Source: Lingula anatina (lineage: Eukaryota; Brachiopoda; Lingulata; Lingulida; Lingulidae). From it: a stretch of DNA of 64,000 nt. Below, in pieces: positions 48,001 to 59,566 of the stretch (positions are counted from its first letter, which is position 1; each line of letters starts with the position of its first letter). Under the pieces are notes generated by a model. That model was not told the origin of the DNA and did not search any database. It worked only from the letters and a program-made list of their open reading frames with translations. The position numbers and the translations under genes were made by a program. Where the stretch lies: NCBI RefSeq assembly GCF_001039355.2, contig NW_019775602.1:373349-437348 (forward strand), in the 5' to 3' direction.

Positions 48001-48482
48001 ACCAAATATGGCGATCCACTTAAAAGCTTGCCGCTTAATTCCTGATTTGACACTAAACAGATTTCCCGTGGGGATTCCTCAACAGGGAATCAAATGAGGC
48101 GGCAATATTTGACCCGCAGATCTGTTTGTCCGGTATTCTGAATGAGTTCAATGATGGCATTAATGACACACCATTTTCTCACCAAAAATTGCATTTCACG
48201 GCCAGCAAAACAGTAATTATTCTTTCCCTGTGCATGGTTTTCAGAACAACTTCTGTCAAAAATTGGATTGGATTGGAACAGTCAACCCCTGGTACTTGGG
48301 CGTGGATGGACGGCTCCTCAACTGCAGGGTACATTAATTGGAATGGGAACAACGGCGGGACGGCGCCCTCGAATGCTGCTAAAGCTTGCGGTGCTATAAA
48401 CAACAAACAAGGTAATAAGAAGTGGAAGGAGCAAACATGTAGCGAACCAGGGCAGTATATTTGTGAAGTGACTCTTAATTAA
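43027..48482 (+). CDS. Gene C: secreted EGF-CTLD protein (677 aa, ten full EGF repeats)
   Basis: Exons 43027-43093, 45434-45631, 45927-47261, 47582-47777 and 48245-48482 join in frame (2034 nt with the stop). The signal peptide (core TVAALLLVTGIFI) is followed by the 8-Cys module, nearly identical to that of B. The array has a 34-residue short first segment (DINECAIEFPFG) and ten 41-residue cbEGF repeats. Sorted by their linkers they run VNS, four NNL, three NDV, one NNL, then the last, so whole blocks were duplicated. The CTLD (residues 534-677) has WIGLEQ and one extra residue near NKQGNKKW, ends YICEVTLN, and lacks EPN/QPD and WND. Every repeat has the NAT glycosylation site. Intron 1 (2.3 kb) is normal in size once its Tc1-like insertion is removed. 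Donors of exons 2 and 3 are GTAGGT and GTGAGT. Confidence 0.9.
43379..43417. repeat. (AT)n microsatellite at the left edge of the Tc1-like element
   Basis: About 19 AT units. With 45025-45073 it forms a microsatellite split by the element. Confidence 0.9.
43418..45024 (+). mobile_element. Tc1-like DNA transposon with broken transposase (1607 bp)
   Basis: Inverted ends CAGACTTGACATTTAATATG and CATATTAAATGTAAAGTCTG are each next to a TA, the Tc1/mariner target. The remnant plus-strand transposase includes FIEVRFHLYRP, NRVYRHPEEAASYDEAC and, further on, LPWSSKSPHLNRIDNMW, matching the DESRF...NRVWR...WP..SPDLNPIENLW pattern of Tc1 transposases. Frameshifts and stops break it, and Asp is replaced in the last motif (His-Leu-Asn-Arg), so it is inactive. 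It sits in gene C intron 1, on the gene's strand. Confidence 0.88.
45025..45073. repeat. (TA)n microsatellite at the right edge of the Tc1-like element
   Basis: About 24 TA units directly after the element end. Confidence 0.9.
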
Positions 48483-49800
48483 AATGTAATGGTATCGTTA
48501 AGTTGCGTTGAAAGTGGAAGCATTTGAGTTGTTGTTCCTGTCGACTTCTTTGCTGGCCTGATGAGAGATATACACATATAGCTGTTTATTGGTGTAAAAA
48601 GTACATGAATTGACGTATCAACTTTATGAGCTCAAGATTCTAAAGGTGGTTCATTGATTTTTATGACCTACCCCTGTATTTATACATTTCTATCCAAGTG
48701 GTTTATGTACACTTTTACCCCAGAAAATTGGTCCATATATTTAGACTTAGCGAAAACCCTTAGGGCTTCGTATACCATATTGCATGATTGATTCAAAATT
48801 ATTTACATGTTGGTAGATACTGCAATAACAATGTTTAAACACATTCAGTATTGTCCTGATCAATGTAGTGCTCAAATTTGTGTAGTAGAGAATCAGTGAA
48901 TTTGGAACAATGAACAAAACTATCAATATTTAAGTGATTTGCCCCCCCAAAAAGATTTACATTTAAAAAAGTGGAATGATCTTTTGATATTGCTCATTTT
49001 GTGACACGATAATAGCTCACTATATATTTTGCCATAATTCCCATCACTTCCCTTGCTTTGTATGTAACAGTAAATCATAAATGGACGAGACGTGCGCCAA
49101 AGCTGCTCGAGATTCTAAATTGTAAAATTGCAGAATTTGCGCTAAGATATTGGAGTGTGCATTGTATGATGAAAACGAAGCTATATATATTTTTTACAAA
49201 TCTACCTGAAACCAATGCAACTCCAAATTCCGCAGTTAGCTACTGTGGAGACACAATCGATGAATCCACTTCTCTAGGTTATGGAACACTAGTCATTTCT
49301 AGTTTAAAGATGCATATGAAGTCAATTTTTGGCCACGAAGGCCAGACAAATGTGAGCATATAGTTTCACGTAGTATAATTAAGAGATTTACGAAAATTAA
49401 ACAAGGCATTGTTTAAATTTAGCGGAAAAATGATATTTGAACGGATTTATCTGGTAGCATTCTATGCTGTATATCAATGGGGCAGAACAGTAGGTCACAA
49501 AAGTAGGTTAAATTTCTGACCAAAAATTTAAAGAAAGATGCAGTCTAAAACTCTTTTATGGCTGATCGAGTTATTTATTCAGTGTATACCTTGGCATGTC
49601 GAATTTATTTGAGTCGTATAAGAAACTAGTACATGTAGAGGTGGTTTATGTGTGTTACTGGGAATCCACGCTCCATCGGAGCTTGGTTCATATGTACATT
49701 TAAATAGCATGTTGCATACGGAAATGAATATTTTATTTTGACTATATATGACTAATAAATACCGTAAGTCACATATATCACATGTATTTGTGTCTTAACT
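48483..49800 (+). other. 3' flank of gene C
   Basis: Contains a 101-residue open frame at 49058-49363 with no recognisable family, probably chance. The family poly(A)-like AATAAA is at 49754-49759. Confidence 0.45.
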
Positions 49801-52800
49801 TTCAAATCTCCATATGAATGAAATTTCTATTACACAGACTACGGGTGTTTTACTGGCTTCTTAGGAGTGCAGTTAGCTCCGCCCCTTCTTTTAAACCACT
49901 TCCTCGCGTATAGGATATTAAAACACCCGAAGTGTAATTTACTGCTTGTAAAGTTCTGTTTGAAAAAAAATATCACTGTAACATTTTTGCACATTGCATC
50001 TTGAATCACTTGGCAAAGAATTGCCTGACAGTTTTCAAATCATATCAGATCCGAAAGAATTGCTCTCGCATCAACTGAAGTACGAGACCCAAAGTTGGAT
50101 AATTAATTAGAGTTAAAATGATTACACGTCATATATACTTCAACATTGATTATATTATGTACTCTCGTCTGCTTTCTGCTATCCGCATATGCCAGTGCCC
50201 TGTATATCTATTCACAGTAATTGGGAGAATGTGGTCACTGCATACACAGTAGAGACACAGCTACGGTCGTTCTTATTTCGCATGGATTACAGCATGCGAG
50301 GGTTTTGACAGCTTCATAAACTCGAAAGTATCTGGACGACTGATAAATAGTTTTCCATTTCAAATTCCTATTTTTATAAATACTTTTGAAATTATCAAAT
50401 ATGTATAAGGACAATAATTTAAAAATCTACAAACTGAGAAATCAAGAGCGGATTAGTGTATAGTCATTTTGTACACAGCTTTGATATCATTCGATCCCAA
50501 GGTGATGGGAAATGTTTCATTGGGAAATTATTTTCACGATAAACAAGGATATATAATCGTTGCATGCCTTTAATATCAAGATAGCCCAGACATTTACCTC
50601 AACATGGTTATTTTTCTTTCAAACTGTATAGGTTAATTAACTGTTATCATAAAACGAGAATTACTGTTGTCGGCACAAGGGCAAATGCATTGCTTATATG
50701 ATAATTTAAACCTGTGTTCTTACCATCAAATTGTGTTAGGAGAGAGAGTGGTAACACTTGTCAGTATAGTTAACGGTGTTCCGCAATTTAGCAGCCAGTG
50801 ATACGTCACAGTTTGTATAAATACGGTGATCACACGTACTGTGCGCGAATGCACCCAAACCCAATATAGACTTGCATTTCACATGCTAGAGTGTCAAAAA
50901 AAAAAAAAAAAAATAAAATAAAATTGAAGGAATTTAAAGTTGTATCCAAATTTTTAAAACATATATGTTTATAGAACAAAAATCCACGACTGTCTCAATT
51001 TAAATTCAAAGTTTAATATTTACCATGTCTTTTACATTACGCAAAGAGCCCTAAATGGTAACGTACTAGTATATTCTAAAAACGTACGATAACGCATGTT
51101 CCGGGTCATTTAATTTAAATTTTCATACCACGTTCCGTTATATATTGTAGTGGTTAAGTCATGGTAAATTAGACATGACGTAAGGATGTTTTTATAACTA
51201 TTCAGACTGTAACTGAAGGGGCTTTGCATCATGGAATATACTAGGTAACGTATGTTCCCTAGAAAAATTGTCAAAATTTCTTTTTGTTCAAGTTCTTGGT
51301 GCAAGAGAAAACAATGTATTGTGATTCCACGATAATTTGACATTTCTGATAATATTTGGAGCACAAGGGGAATAATAATTAATTTGATGCCTATTTTACT
51401 GTCGGTAGGGCGTACTTCCCCGTTTGTTTTAATATTCAGCGCCAAGCAAACTAAATTTGCTCAAAGACAATTAATTGCTCTATACAGAAGATTATTATAT
51501 TTTTTACAACGATATACTTGTAGGAAATAAATCAAAGAACGAATCCAGTGATGATTGAATGTTCAAAGTGAGTAAAACGTTTCATAGTTGAACGTTTTGC
51601 ATTTGTGACAATGAATGTTCCTTTTTGGGGATAGAAGATGATTTTTTAAAATTATTATTCATAGTTCCAGGAAAGTGAAACATTGATACTTTGATACAAT
51701 TATTATTTTCATTATTATCAGTATTATTACATCTTCTCTGTAACTACATGGAAACAACAGTTAAAGAGAATAAATGCTTTTCTTTTCTTGAGAAGCAAGC
51801 GTTTTCACGTCGTCACCTGCGTCTGTCGTCGCCGTCGTCGCCGTGCACTTTCACCACCGATAACACAATAAGTGGAAAACCATTTTACCTTTTGACTTTA
51901 AACTTACAGAACTGATGAATATTCATAAAACGCAGGTCAAGTTAGAAAATCAGCATGATTGGACCATTCTGTCGAAAGTTATGCTGTGTTTTTTCTCTTT
52001 TTTTAGCATATATTCAGCACTAATAACACATTTCAAGGAAAACTGACAGGTCTATTGTCTTGAAACTCGCAGGGGTGATCAATATTACTAAAAACACAGG
52101 TCGAGTTCGAACATCAGCATGATCAGATCATTTTTAGTAAAGCTAAGCAGTTTTTCCTGTTTTTTAGTATTTATGCAACTCCGATAACACATTTCAAGGA
52201 AAACTGATTGGTCTGTTGTCTTTAAATTCACAGGAATGAACTATTAACTTACCTATTTGTATGGGTATGCTGATGACCAGAAACAGAGATGCCACAGTCC
52301 ACTTGCTGCATCAAACTTGCACTATTATTTTGAGCTCAGTTGGTAGATCTACGAAGGATTGGCGAAACAATGGGCCCTCTCCCTGTCGGCCCACACCCAA
52401 GTCTTTTAAAAGAACATGCAAATCCGTTGAACTTAAAGTTCTCCAATGCAAACCTTTGACTAATGCCACCTTTTTAGTTCTTAGAAATATTGATTCTAGA
52501 TACACTGCATTTCAGGTTTTTACGCATCTCTTCTATTACTCAAATCTTGAATGAAAAAGACAAAATTAAATAAAAAAATAATGTACACACACTGGACAAT
52601 AGAAGTGTCACCCCCTGATTCAGAGTAATCAAAGTTATTGACCTGAAAAGGCGGAATATAAGCAATGTAAAAATATCGATACAGATGAAATGTTCATGCA
52701 GAACCGTTTCTTTTGTGAATTTTGATGTTAATAATATGATACCAGTATCATATCATTCCACAGTCATTTATCTCCCCCAAAGTACTGGTTCAGTAGAGGT

Positions 52801-54090
52801 GACACTACTAGTGTTCAGTGTGTGTAAGTTATACAAAAATATATGGTACAATGGCCATCGGCTGTCGCATTAAGGGTGTTGTTTTCTTCACTGTATTTAA
52901 ATGATAAATCTTACTTACGCAAAAAACATCAATAAATCAAACCTGGGATGATGGATAATCCTACGTCATGACAGGACAGGACACTCTATAATAGTCAACG
53001 GTTACATTTCGGTCAATCGCCTGGAAGGTGTCTTTTATACACAATAAATAAATCCCCATGATGCATGTTTTTTTCGCCGAAAACAACAATGCATCAAACT
53101 TATGATGTTTCACACTTTTTGCCTGCCGTGGCATGACAGGACAGCTCCTCTTGTAAGCAACATTTCATTGATTAGTGATGGGGTGGCTTCGTTTAACTAC
53201 AAGTCACTGAAATCATATTTATGCCTTCAATTAACAATTAATGCAGTAGATTACGCTGTTCGTTTGCATCGAAAATGTGTCTTGTTTAACTTGCAAAATG
53301 TCAACACAATTTGAGTAATTGTGTAAAAAAATTAGTGGACTTACTTTATTTAAATTAGAATAGAGATATTGTGGATGATTTCAGAAATGAAACCCATCTC
53401 TCCCGCTACACGATAAATGGTTATATGTCTCTGAATCCTTGCTAAACAATACGCCAGCATATGAATGACACAAAGTTACTTTAAATGATTATAGGCCTAT
53501 CATAACATAATTATATATATATATTTTAGTAGGCAAGTTGTTTTTATCACCAGGAAATACAACGGACGCTAAAAAAGATTACTATCCATAAACTCGTTTG
53601 TGTTTTTTAACAATTCTTCGGTGATTTCAATGGTAAAATTAGGAAATCTTCCGTTAATCTTCTGAAAAAGGGTTAAATCATCATTAGCCCAACAGTTATG
53701 GATGACACGTAATTTGGTTATCATGAAACAATTGCTAAATATCCAGGATTTCACTTTGCTATATACTGCTGGTGCTGCTTCTACTACTACAACTACTACA
53801 ACAATCTGTTATCCAATTTTGCACCAGCTAGAATGGAGAGAGAAAAAAGATCATGGAGGGTACACATTTTTTCTGCTCACAACTGCTTTCACTTTTTTCC
53901 AGTGAGTCGTAATCATTTTTCTTGTTTTATAATTTTCATTTTTCTTTGTTTGTATAGTTTTTTCACTCACTGGTTTTTTTGTTGTGAAAAATATTTTAAA
54001 AAATACTTCAAATATCTTTCTGATCGAAGGCGAGACACAAGCACAGTCTTGCGGGTTTATATGATTATTAACGTTTTTGTAAACTGCTGT
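49801..54090. other. Intergenic between C and D
   Basis: 49840-50160 matches the family 3' flank (ACTGGCTTCTTAGGAGTGC, then ATCATATCAGATC). The remaining sequence is AT-rich with no gene; the 111-residue minus frame at 51110-51445 is not recognisable. A tandem repeat lies at 51840-52240. Confidence 0.45.
51840..52240. repeat. Tandem repeat of about 165 bp, about 2.4 units
   Basis: Shared phrases CGATAACACA, ATTTCAAGGAAAACTGA and ACAGGTC(A/G)AGTT, then ATCAGCATGAT, recur at about 164-bp spacing. Units are moderately diverged. Confidence 0.75.
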
Positions 54091-54221
54091 AAGATATGGT
54101 TGGTGCGAACACCGCCCATCACGACGATTAACGGCCCAAAATAACTACCACAAATGTGACAATTCATTAAATATCATTACATCACATTTTAAGCGGCATA
54201 AAACGCGTCTTTTTGCGAAAT

Positions 54222-54560
54222 ATAATAATAATAATAATAATTTATTGAGCACAGGAATGTTTTTTCATTTAAAGGCTCTCGATCTACCTTATATTATACA
54301 TATGGAAATATAGTAATAATAGTCAATAAATAAATAAAAAAATTACCTATATAATGTTATACAATATAATTTCTAATATTATACAAGTAAAATCATTTGT
54401 ACATTTCTAGTTAATTACCTTTTTTCATAATTTTACTTACAAAATCCCCTACTGCATTTGCACTCTGTGCTAAGGGTGGATTAAGAATGATGTCAAACTG
54501 TTTGACCTTGTCTGATAGATATAATATACCAAGCCTACAACTTTGAAGAGAGTAAAGCGT
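54222..54560 (-). mobile_element. LINE 3' end fragment in the gene D 5' flank
   Basis: The minus strand reads SDKVKQFDIILNPPLAQSA, then NAVGDFVSKIMKKGN and a stop, like the last residues of LINE reverse transcriptases. A 3' UTR and a CAATAAATTATTATTATTAT tail follow. The insertion splits the flank that is continuous in gene C. Confidence 0.6.
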
Positions 54561-54900
54561 TGAACTCAGGTTCATTCCTGTATATAATAATAAATTTTGA
54601 CCACGCCTTCACTTAGTGGTTTTCCTTGTACAAGGAGAGTATTACACTGAACAAGGCTCTACAAAGCTAACAGCTGAAAAGTACCGCACTAAGGTGATTA
54701 TTATAACATGGTTGCCAATTTTTTGGGTTGGAGAAAAAGTAACCCTTCACAAAAACTTAAACTTAAATGAAACTTTACCAAATTTATGAAAGTTCTGTGC
54801 ATTCATTTAATTTTGTAAGTAGAGAAAGTTTACTACATATTTGGCATCCCTTCATGGCACAGCAAGGTATCTGCTCGAGGGTCTGGCACTTAGCCGGTCA

Positions 54901-55030
54901 GAGATAAAATCTCAGTCCTACGGACACTGGCCTTGTCTCCAGATACACATGTATCATACATCCATGTGGCGCCATGGCATCGGCATCCGCTCTATAAAAG
55001 TCGAGTGTTTGGACCTGTGGCTCAATGTTT
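54901..55030 (+). promoter_or_regulatory. Gene D promoter
   Basis: Palindrome-like GAGATAAAATCTC at 54901-54913, TATAAAA at 54993-54999 and initiator CTCAATGTT with its A at 55024. Confidence 0.75.
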
Positions 55031-55069
55031 CCCCAAATCTGCTTCGTGGTTACCGCTGATCACGAGATG

Positions 55070-57009
55070 ATGGTGCCAGCTACACGCAGTGTTTGGACTG
55101 TGGCAGCTCTATTGCTGGTCATTGGCTTGTCTAGAAGTGAGTTTTTCATCAATATTCAAAGTTTCTTTTAAGGGATAATTTTCGAAAAAAAAATCTCAAC
55201 AATTTCTAATAGTTCCAATAAAGTGATCAGCCATTTAAAAAAAAACACGTCTTCTTTCAGAAGGAAATGTGAACATTAGGTTCTTTTATTTGAGCTATTT
55301 AATAGTGTTTTTAAAAAATCTGAATTGGAAAAGATACATGTAGGTAGCTGTGTACGAAATGTGTAGGTTAACATTCAAAAATGACTTTTGAGTAGTTTTT
55401 TAACTACATGTTCTACGGAACGTCTCCAGCTCTTAACCCCTCAATCTCACATGTTATTCTTGTTAATATCTGAGAAATATTTGCTTTGTTTCAGCTGGCA
55501 AAGCACAAGTTAATTCATGTGGTGAAAATGAACAATGTTTATCACCCATAAACTTCCAACTTCCCAACTTATTTGGATGTTACATTCTTAGCTGGTTGAT
55601 TTTCGGAGTGCCTTGCAACACCCAACCCGCTTGTGAGTGCGTTTGCCAGAACGGTTTTAGACAGGAAGCAGATGGCAGTTGCGTAGGTAAGCCGCTGCTA
55701 TCATAAGATTGAAAATACAATTAAAACAAACGAATTTGACCAGTACCCGATCTCTTAAACATCTAGTACAATGCGTGCTTGTATTTTATACTAGTGGGAA
55801 ATGGGCAAAAGGAGGCAAACGGTAAGCCAAGTGGTGCATCCTTCTATACCTTGAAATTATTTCACCAGATTTTTGTAAGAGAGTTCAATGCGACTGCAAC
55901 CGAAATGTGAGTGTAATAGGGACAATTCTAAATCAAGTTCATGAGTTTGTAATTAGTTTATTTTTTCTTGTAGACATCGACGAATGTGCATTAGTCCATT
56001 CATCAGTTTGCGTAGGACTCATTTGCGAGAACAACATAGGAAGCTACGATTGTACCAGTGACTCAGACGAGTGCTCTTTGGGTACTGACAACTGTGCAGA
56101 AAACGCCACATGTACAGATACAGTTGGCAGTTTCACCTGTTCTTGTTTGCCTGGCTTCAGTGGTAATGGCACAGTGTGTAATAATTTGGACGAGTGTTCT
56201 TTGGGTACAGACAACTGTGCAGAAAATGCCACATGTACAGACACTGTTGGCAGTTTCAGTTGTTCTTGTTTACCTGGCTTCACTGGTGATGTCACAACAT
56301 GTAAGGATGTGGATGAGTGTTCTCTGGGTACTGACAACTGTGCCAAAAATGCTACTTGTATGAACACTGTTGGTAGTTATATTTGTTCTTGTTTACCTGG
56401 TTTCACAGGAGATAACATAATATGTGTTGATAGTAGAAGTAAGTATAGCTTTAATGATTCGTAATTTTAAGCCAATGAAAACGAAGAGTAGTAAAAAGCA
56501 TTGTTAAAAAACTTTTTATATGTAATATTTCATTTGCCATATGTCATATAAGGTGGTACATTTTGCAAACATTCTCACAGTGCTTAAACATTTGTTTATT
56601 TTTAATCATATATTTCATTCGTGTTTATTTAATTAATGAACATATGAGCCAAATAATAATTTTAGCGTGATTATCGTAAATAAAAAAATTTGCCTATTCT
56701 AATAACCTTAAGCTATTAATTTACGCTGTACCTTGTTATCAGCTATGGTTTTTTCATGCGTTTTCTTTGTTTTTCTAGCTTGCCCAGGAGGTCCACCTGG
56801 AAGCGAATTCTGGGTAAAATCAAGAGATGGCACCAAATGTTTCCAGTTCTTTAGTGACCAATTAGATTATGTCAGTGCCAAGGCGCAGTGTATTACAAAT
56901 GTCACAGGAAGCACACTGGCTATCATATTGAGCGAATCTCAAAATTCTGACGTAGAGGCCCTCATTCCAAATATGTAGGTTTTTAATGTCTTTTAGTAAC
57001 ATCCTCAGG

Positions 57010-57061
<52 letters not shown>

Positions 57062-57132
57062 AGGCGTGATGAACAGGGTGACATGAATGTTTTACCTGTA
57101 TTAAAATTACACTTGCCTTGAATCACAAAAAA

Positions 57133-57183
<51 letters not shown>

Positions 57184-57567
57184 CAAGAGTTAATGTACCT
57201 GGTGTTGTTTATGAGTATTAATTTATGAGTATTTATTAGTGTATTGCTGTCATAATATTTTAACGTCGCAACTGCAAGTACAATACTAGATAATTATTCC
57301 TGGCCTGTATTAGATCTAGTTCACTTTTTCAGAACTACTTCTGTCAAAACTTGGATTGGATTGGAACAGTCGACCCCTGGTACTTGGGCGTGGTTGGACG
57401 GCTCCTCAACTGCAGGGTACGTTAATTGGAATGGTAACAGCGGCGGGACGGCACCCTCGAATGCTGATAAAGCTTGCGGTGTTATAAAACACAAAAGCAG
57501 TTTAAAGTGGAAGGGACGAACATGTAGCGAAACAGGGCAGTATATTTGTGAAGTGACTCTAAACTAA
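55070..57567 (+). CDS. Gene D: secreted EGF-CTLD protein (384 aa, three full EGF repeats)
   Basis: Exons 55070-55136, 55495-55686, 55974-56438, 56779-56974 and 57333-57567 join in frame (1155 nt with the stop). An ATG at 55067 would add one Met; 55070 aligns with the other genes. The signal peptide (core TVAALLLVIGLS) and a Cys-rich module two residues shorter than in B and C (FGCYILSWLIFGVPC) are followed by a short EGF-like segment (DIDECALVHSS) and only three 41-residue cbEGF repeats. The repeats are more varied: GDVTTCKDV, and NCAKNATCMNTVGSYICSC. The CTLD (residues 242-384) has WIGLEQ and ends YICEVTLN; EPN/QPD and WND are absent. It is the shortest array in the family and a natural contrast to B and C. 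The exon 1 donor is GTGAGT rather than GTAAGT. Confidence 0.88.
57015..57058. repeat. (GA)n microsatellite in gene D intron 4
   Basis: About 21 AG units, positionally equivalent to those in B and B'. Confidence 0.9.
57129..57183. repeat. (AAAT)n microsatellite in gene D intron 4
   Basis: About 13 AAAT units. Confidence 0.9.
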
Positions 57568-59216
57568 ACTGTCATGGCATTGTTTAGTTGTACTTTATGT
57601 GGAAACATTTAAAATCAATCTGAACCTGAATTTTTTGTTTCCGATATATTCGTTGTTAGCCTGATGAAGGATATACATAAATTTATAGATGTAAAAAAGT
57701 ACATGTAAGAATTATTATATTATGTTATACAACTTAAAAGAAATAATCATATTTAATGGATGTAAGAGTTAAATGTAAAAATAACAGAGTTCACTATCAG
57801 ATATCGGACTGAACAGTTTATAACGAAAACTTATACCAGTACGAGTGAAGTTATATTGTTTTCACAAATATTTCTGTAATGTATGCGCTTTAACATTCTG
57901 CATTTACCTACTTATCAGCTGAGCATCCAGTGATTGCACAATAAGTGAATACACTTCACTTTATAATGAAACATTAGTTATATCTAGTTAAAATGTTTAC
58001 TGAAATGAACATGTTGTTTTGACAATAATGGTCAATAAATAATTTAAGCCATGTATGTGACACATGTTAGTCTCTTAACTTTGCATATGGATGACATTTC
58101 TTTTTTCATCTATTTTCTTTCTTAATTATTCCATTGCACTGGCCTGTCAGAAGTGCAGGTGGCCCCTTCCCTTCTTTTTACCACCTCCTCGCGTAAGGGA
58201 TAATTAACAAAGAAAACCTAATTTTCTGAAGAACTATTGCTTGTAAAGTTACTCTTTGAAAAAAAAATGCAGTAGCTTTTTTTGCAAACTGTGTCTTGAC
58301 ATCCCTTGCAAATACTGTCCTGATGGTTCTCGGGTCAAATCATATCAGATCAGGTCATAAGGAAGCGCTGTTACATCACCTGAAGTAGGCGGCCCAAAAT
58401 CGTACAATTTAACAAAGATGAAGCGATGATGTCATGCACATTTTAATGTGTTAAAACACTATAGGCCTAAATGTTAATTATTTACACTGCAATATTTACG
58501 TTTTAATGAAAAAAGAATAGAATATGTACAAATATGTATAGTTTGATGTAAAGTTTATCCAGAGAAACGTAAATCGATCTTAATTGAAAGATTGTTTTAT
58601 TTAATACCGTGCTGTGATCTTTCCACGACCACTGCCAAGGCCAAGGGGGGGGGGGGGGGGGGGGTTAAATACTCTCTTGTTTTCTCATACCAGTACCCTG
58701 TATTTCCGTACACAGTGAACAAGGAACTTTTGGTAATTGCAAACACAGTAAAGACACGGCGAATTTCATTTTATACTTTTATGTATATATATGACAATGA
58801 ATTAATATTGTAATGAAATTATGTTAATTAAAACTTTAAAGCCTATCTTATCCTTATTACCTGTGATATATATATGATATTATCAAGTGTATATTTTAAG
58901 AAATCCAAATTGCCTGAAATATTCAAATTAACCTTTGATACAATGAACTTATACAGATACTGTATAAGAATTTGAAAAAAATTGATATTCTAATAATGAA
59001 GTGGTATTTACTATGCAATAATTAACCATTCTCTTCTTCTCTCTATTATATATATTTTGACTCGACTCCAATTCGCGCACTACTTGCTTAACATTTGTCA
59101 TTCTGTGACAATAAAAAAATAAATGACAGTCATTTTCATGACAAAGCCTGAGCAAATCTTGACAATTAACAGTATGGAGGCTTCACGATACTGATGCTTG
59201 GCAACCTCAAGAGTTA
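57568..59216. other. 3' flank of gene D
   Basis: The family poly(A)-like AATAAA is at 58034-58039. Family 3'-flank phrases (ACTGGCCTGTCAGAAGTGCA at 58138; ATCATATCAGATCAGG near 58339) follow. A G-run of about 20 lies at 58646-58664. No gene seen. Confidence 0.5.
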
Positions 59217-59384
59217 GGCCCGTATTCCAAGATGTTCCTTAAAATAGGCCTAAGGTCAACTTTTATAAAGGCTTCCTTTGATGAGGTGTCCCTTGGTAAA
59301 GGAAGGCATAACGATATGGGCCCGTATTCCAAGATGTTCCTTAAAATAGGCCTAAGGTCAACTTTTATAAAGGCTTCCTTTGAT
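59217..59384. repeat. Two tandem 5'-end pieces of the GGGCCCGTATTCC element, ending at an N
   Basis: 59217-59317 and 59318-59384 repeat the start of the element at 59567. The second stops at the N at 59385. This may be an assembly artefact. Confidence 0.65.
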
Positions 59385-59566
59385 NGACGGATTTACTTTT
59401 TACAACATAAAATCAATAGAACATTTCTAATATAAATTTTCAAAAAGACACCAGAGATCTAATGAAATAAAATCAACCAGACGGTCTTTGTCAATTTCAC
59501 CAACTTGTTTATTTCAAACAGCGCACTTTTCGCACATGCGCAGTTGTTTGAAGCCTGTGCTCACTA

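Noticed and set aside
47985-48130. Possible MITE in gene C intron 4 (GACCCGTGGA ... GACCCGCAGATC)
   Set aside because: The ends are only loosely related, partly direct rather than inverted, and no target duplication was seen.
51110-51445. 111-residue minus-strand frame
   Set aside because: AT-rich, no recognisable motif, no duplicate in other units, no splice or promoter support.
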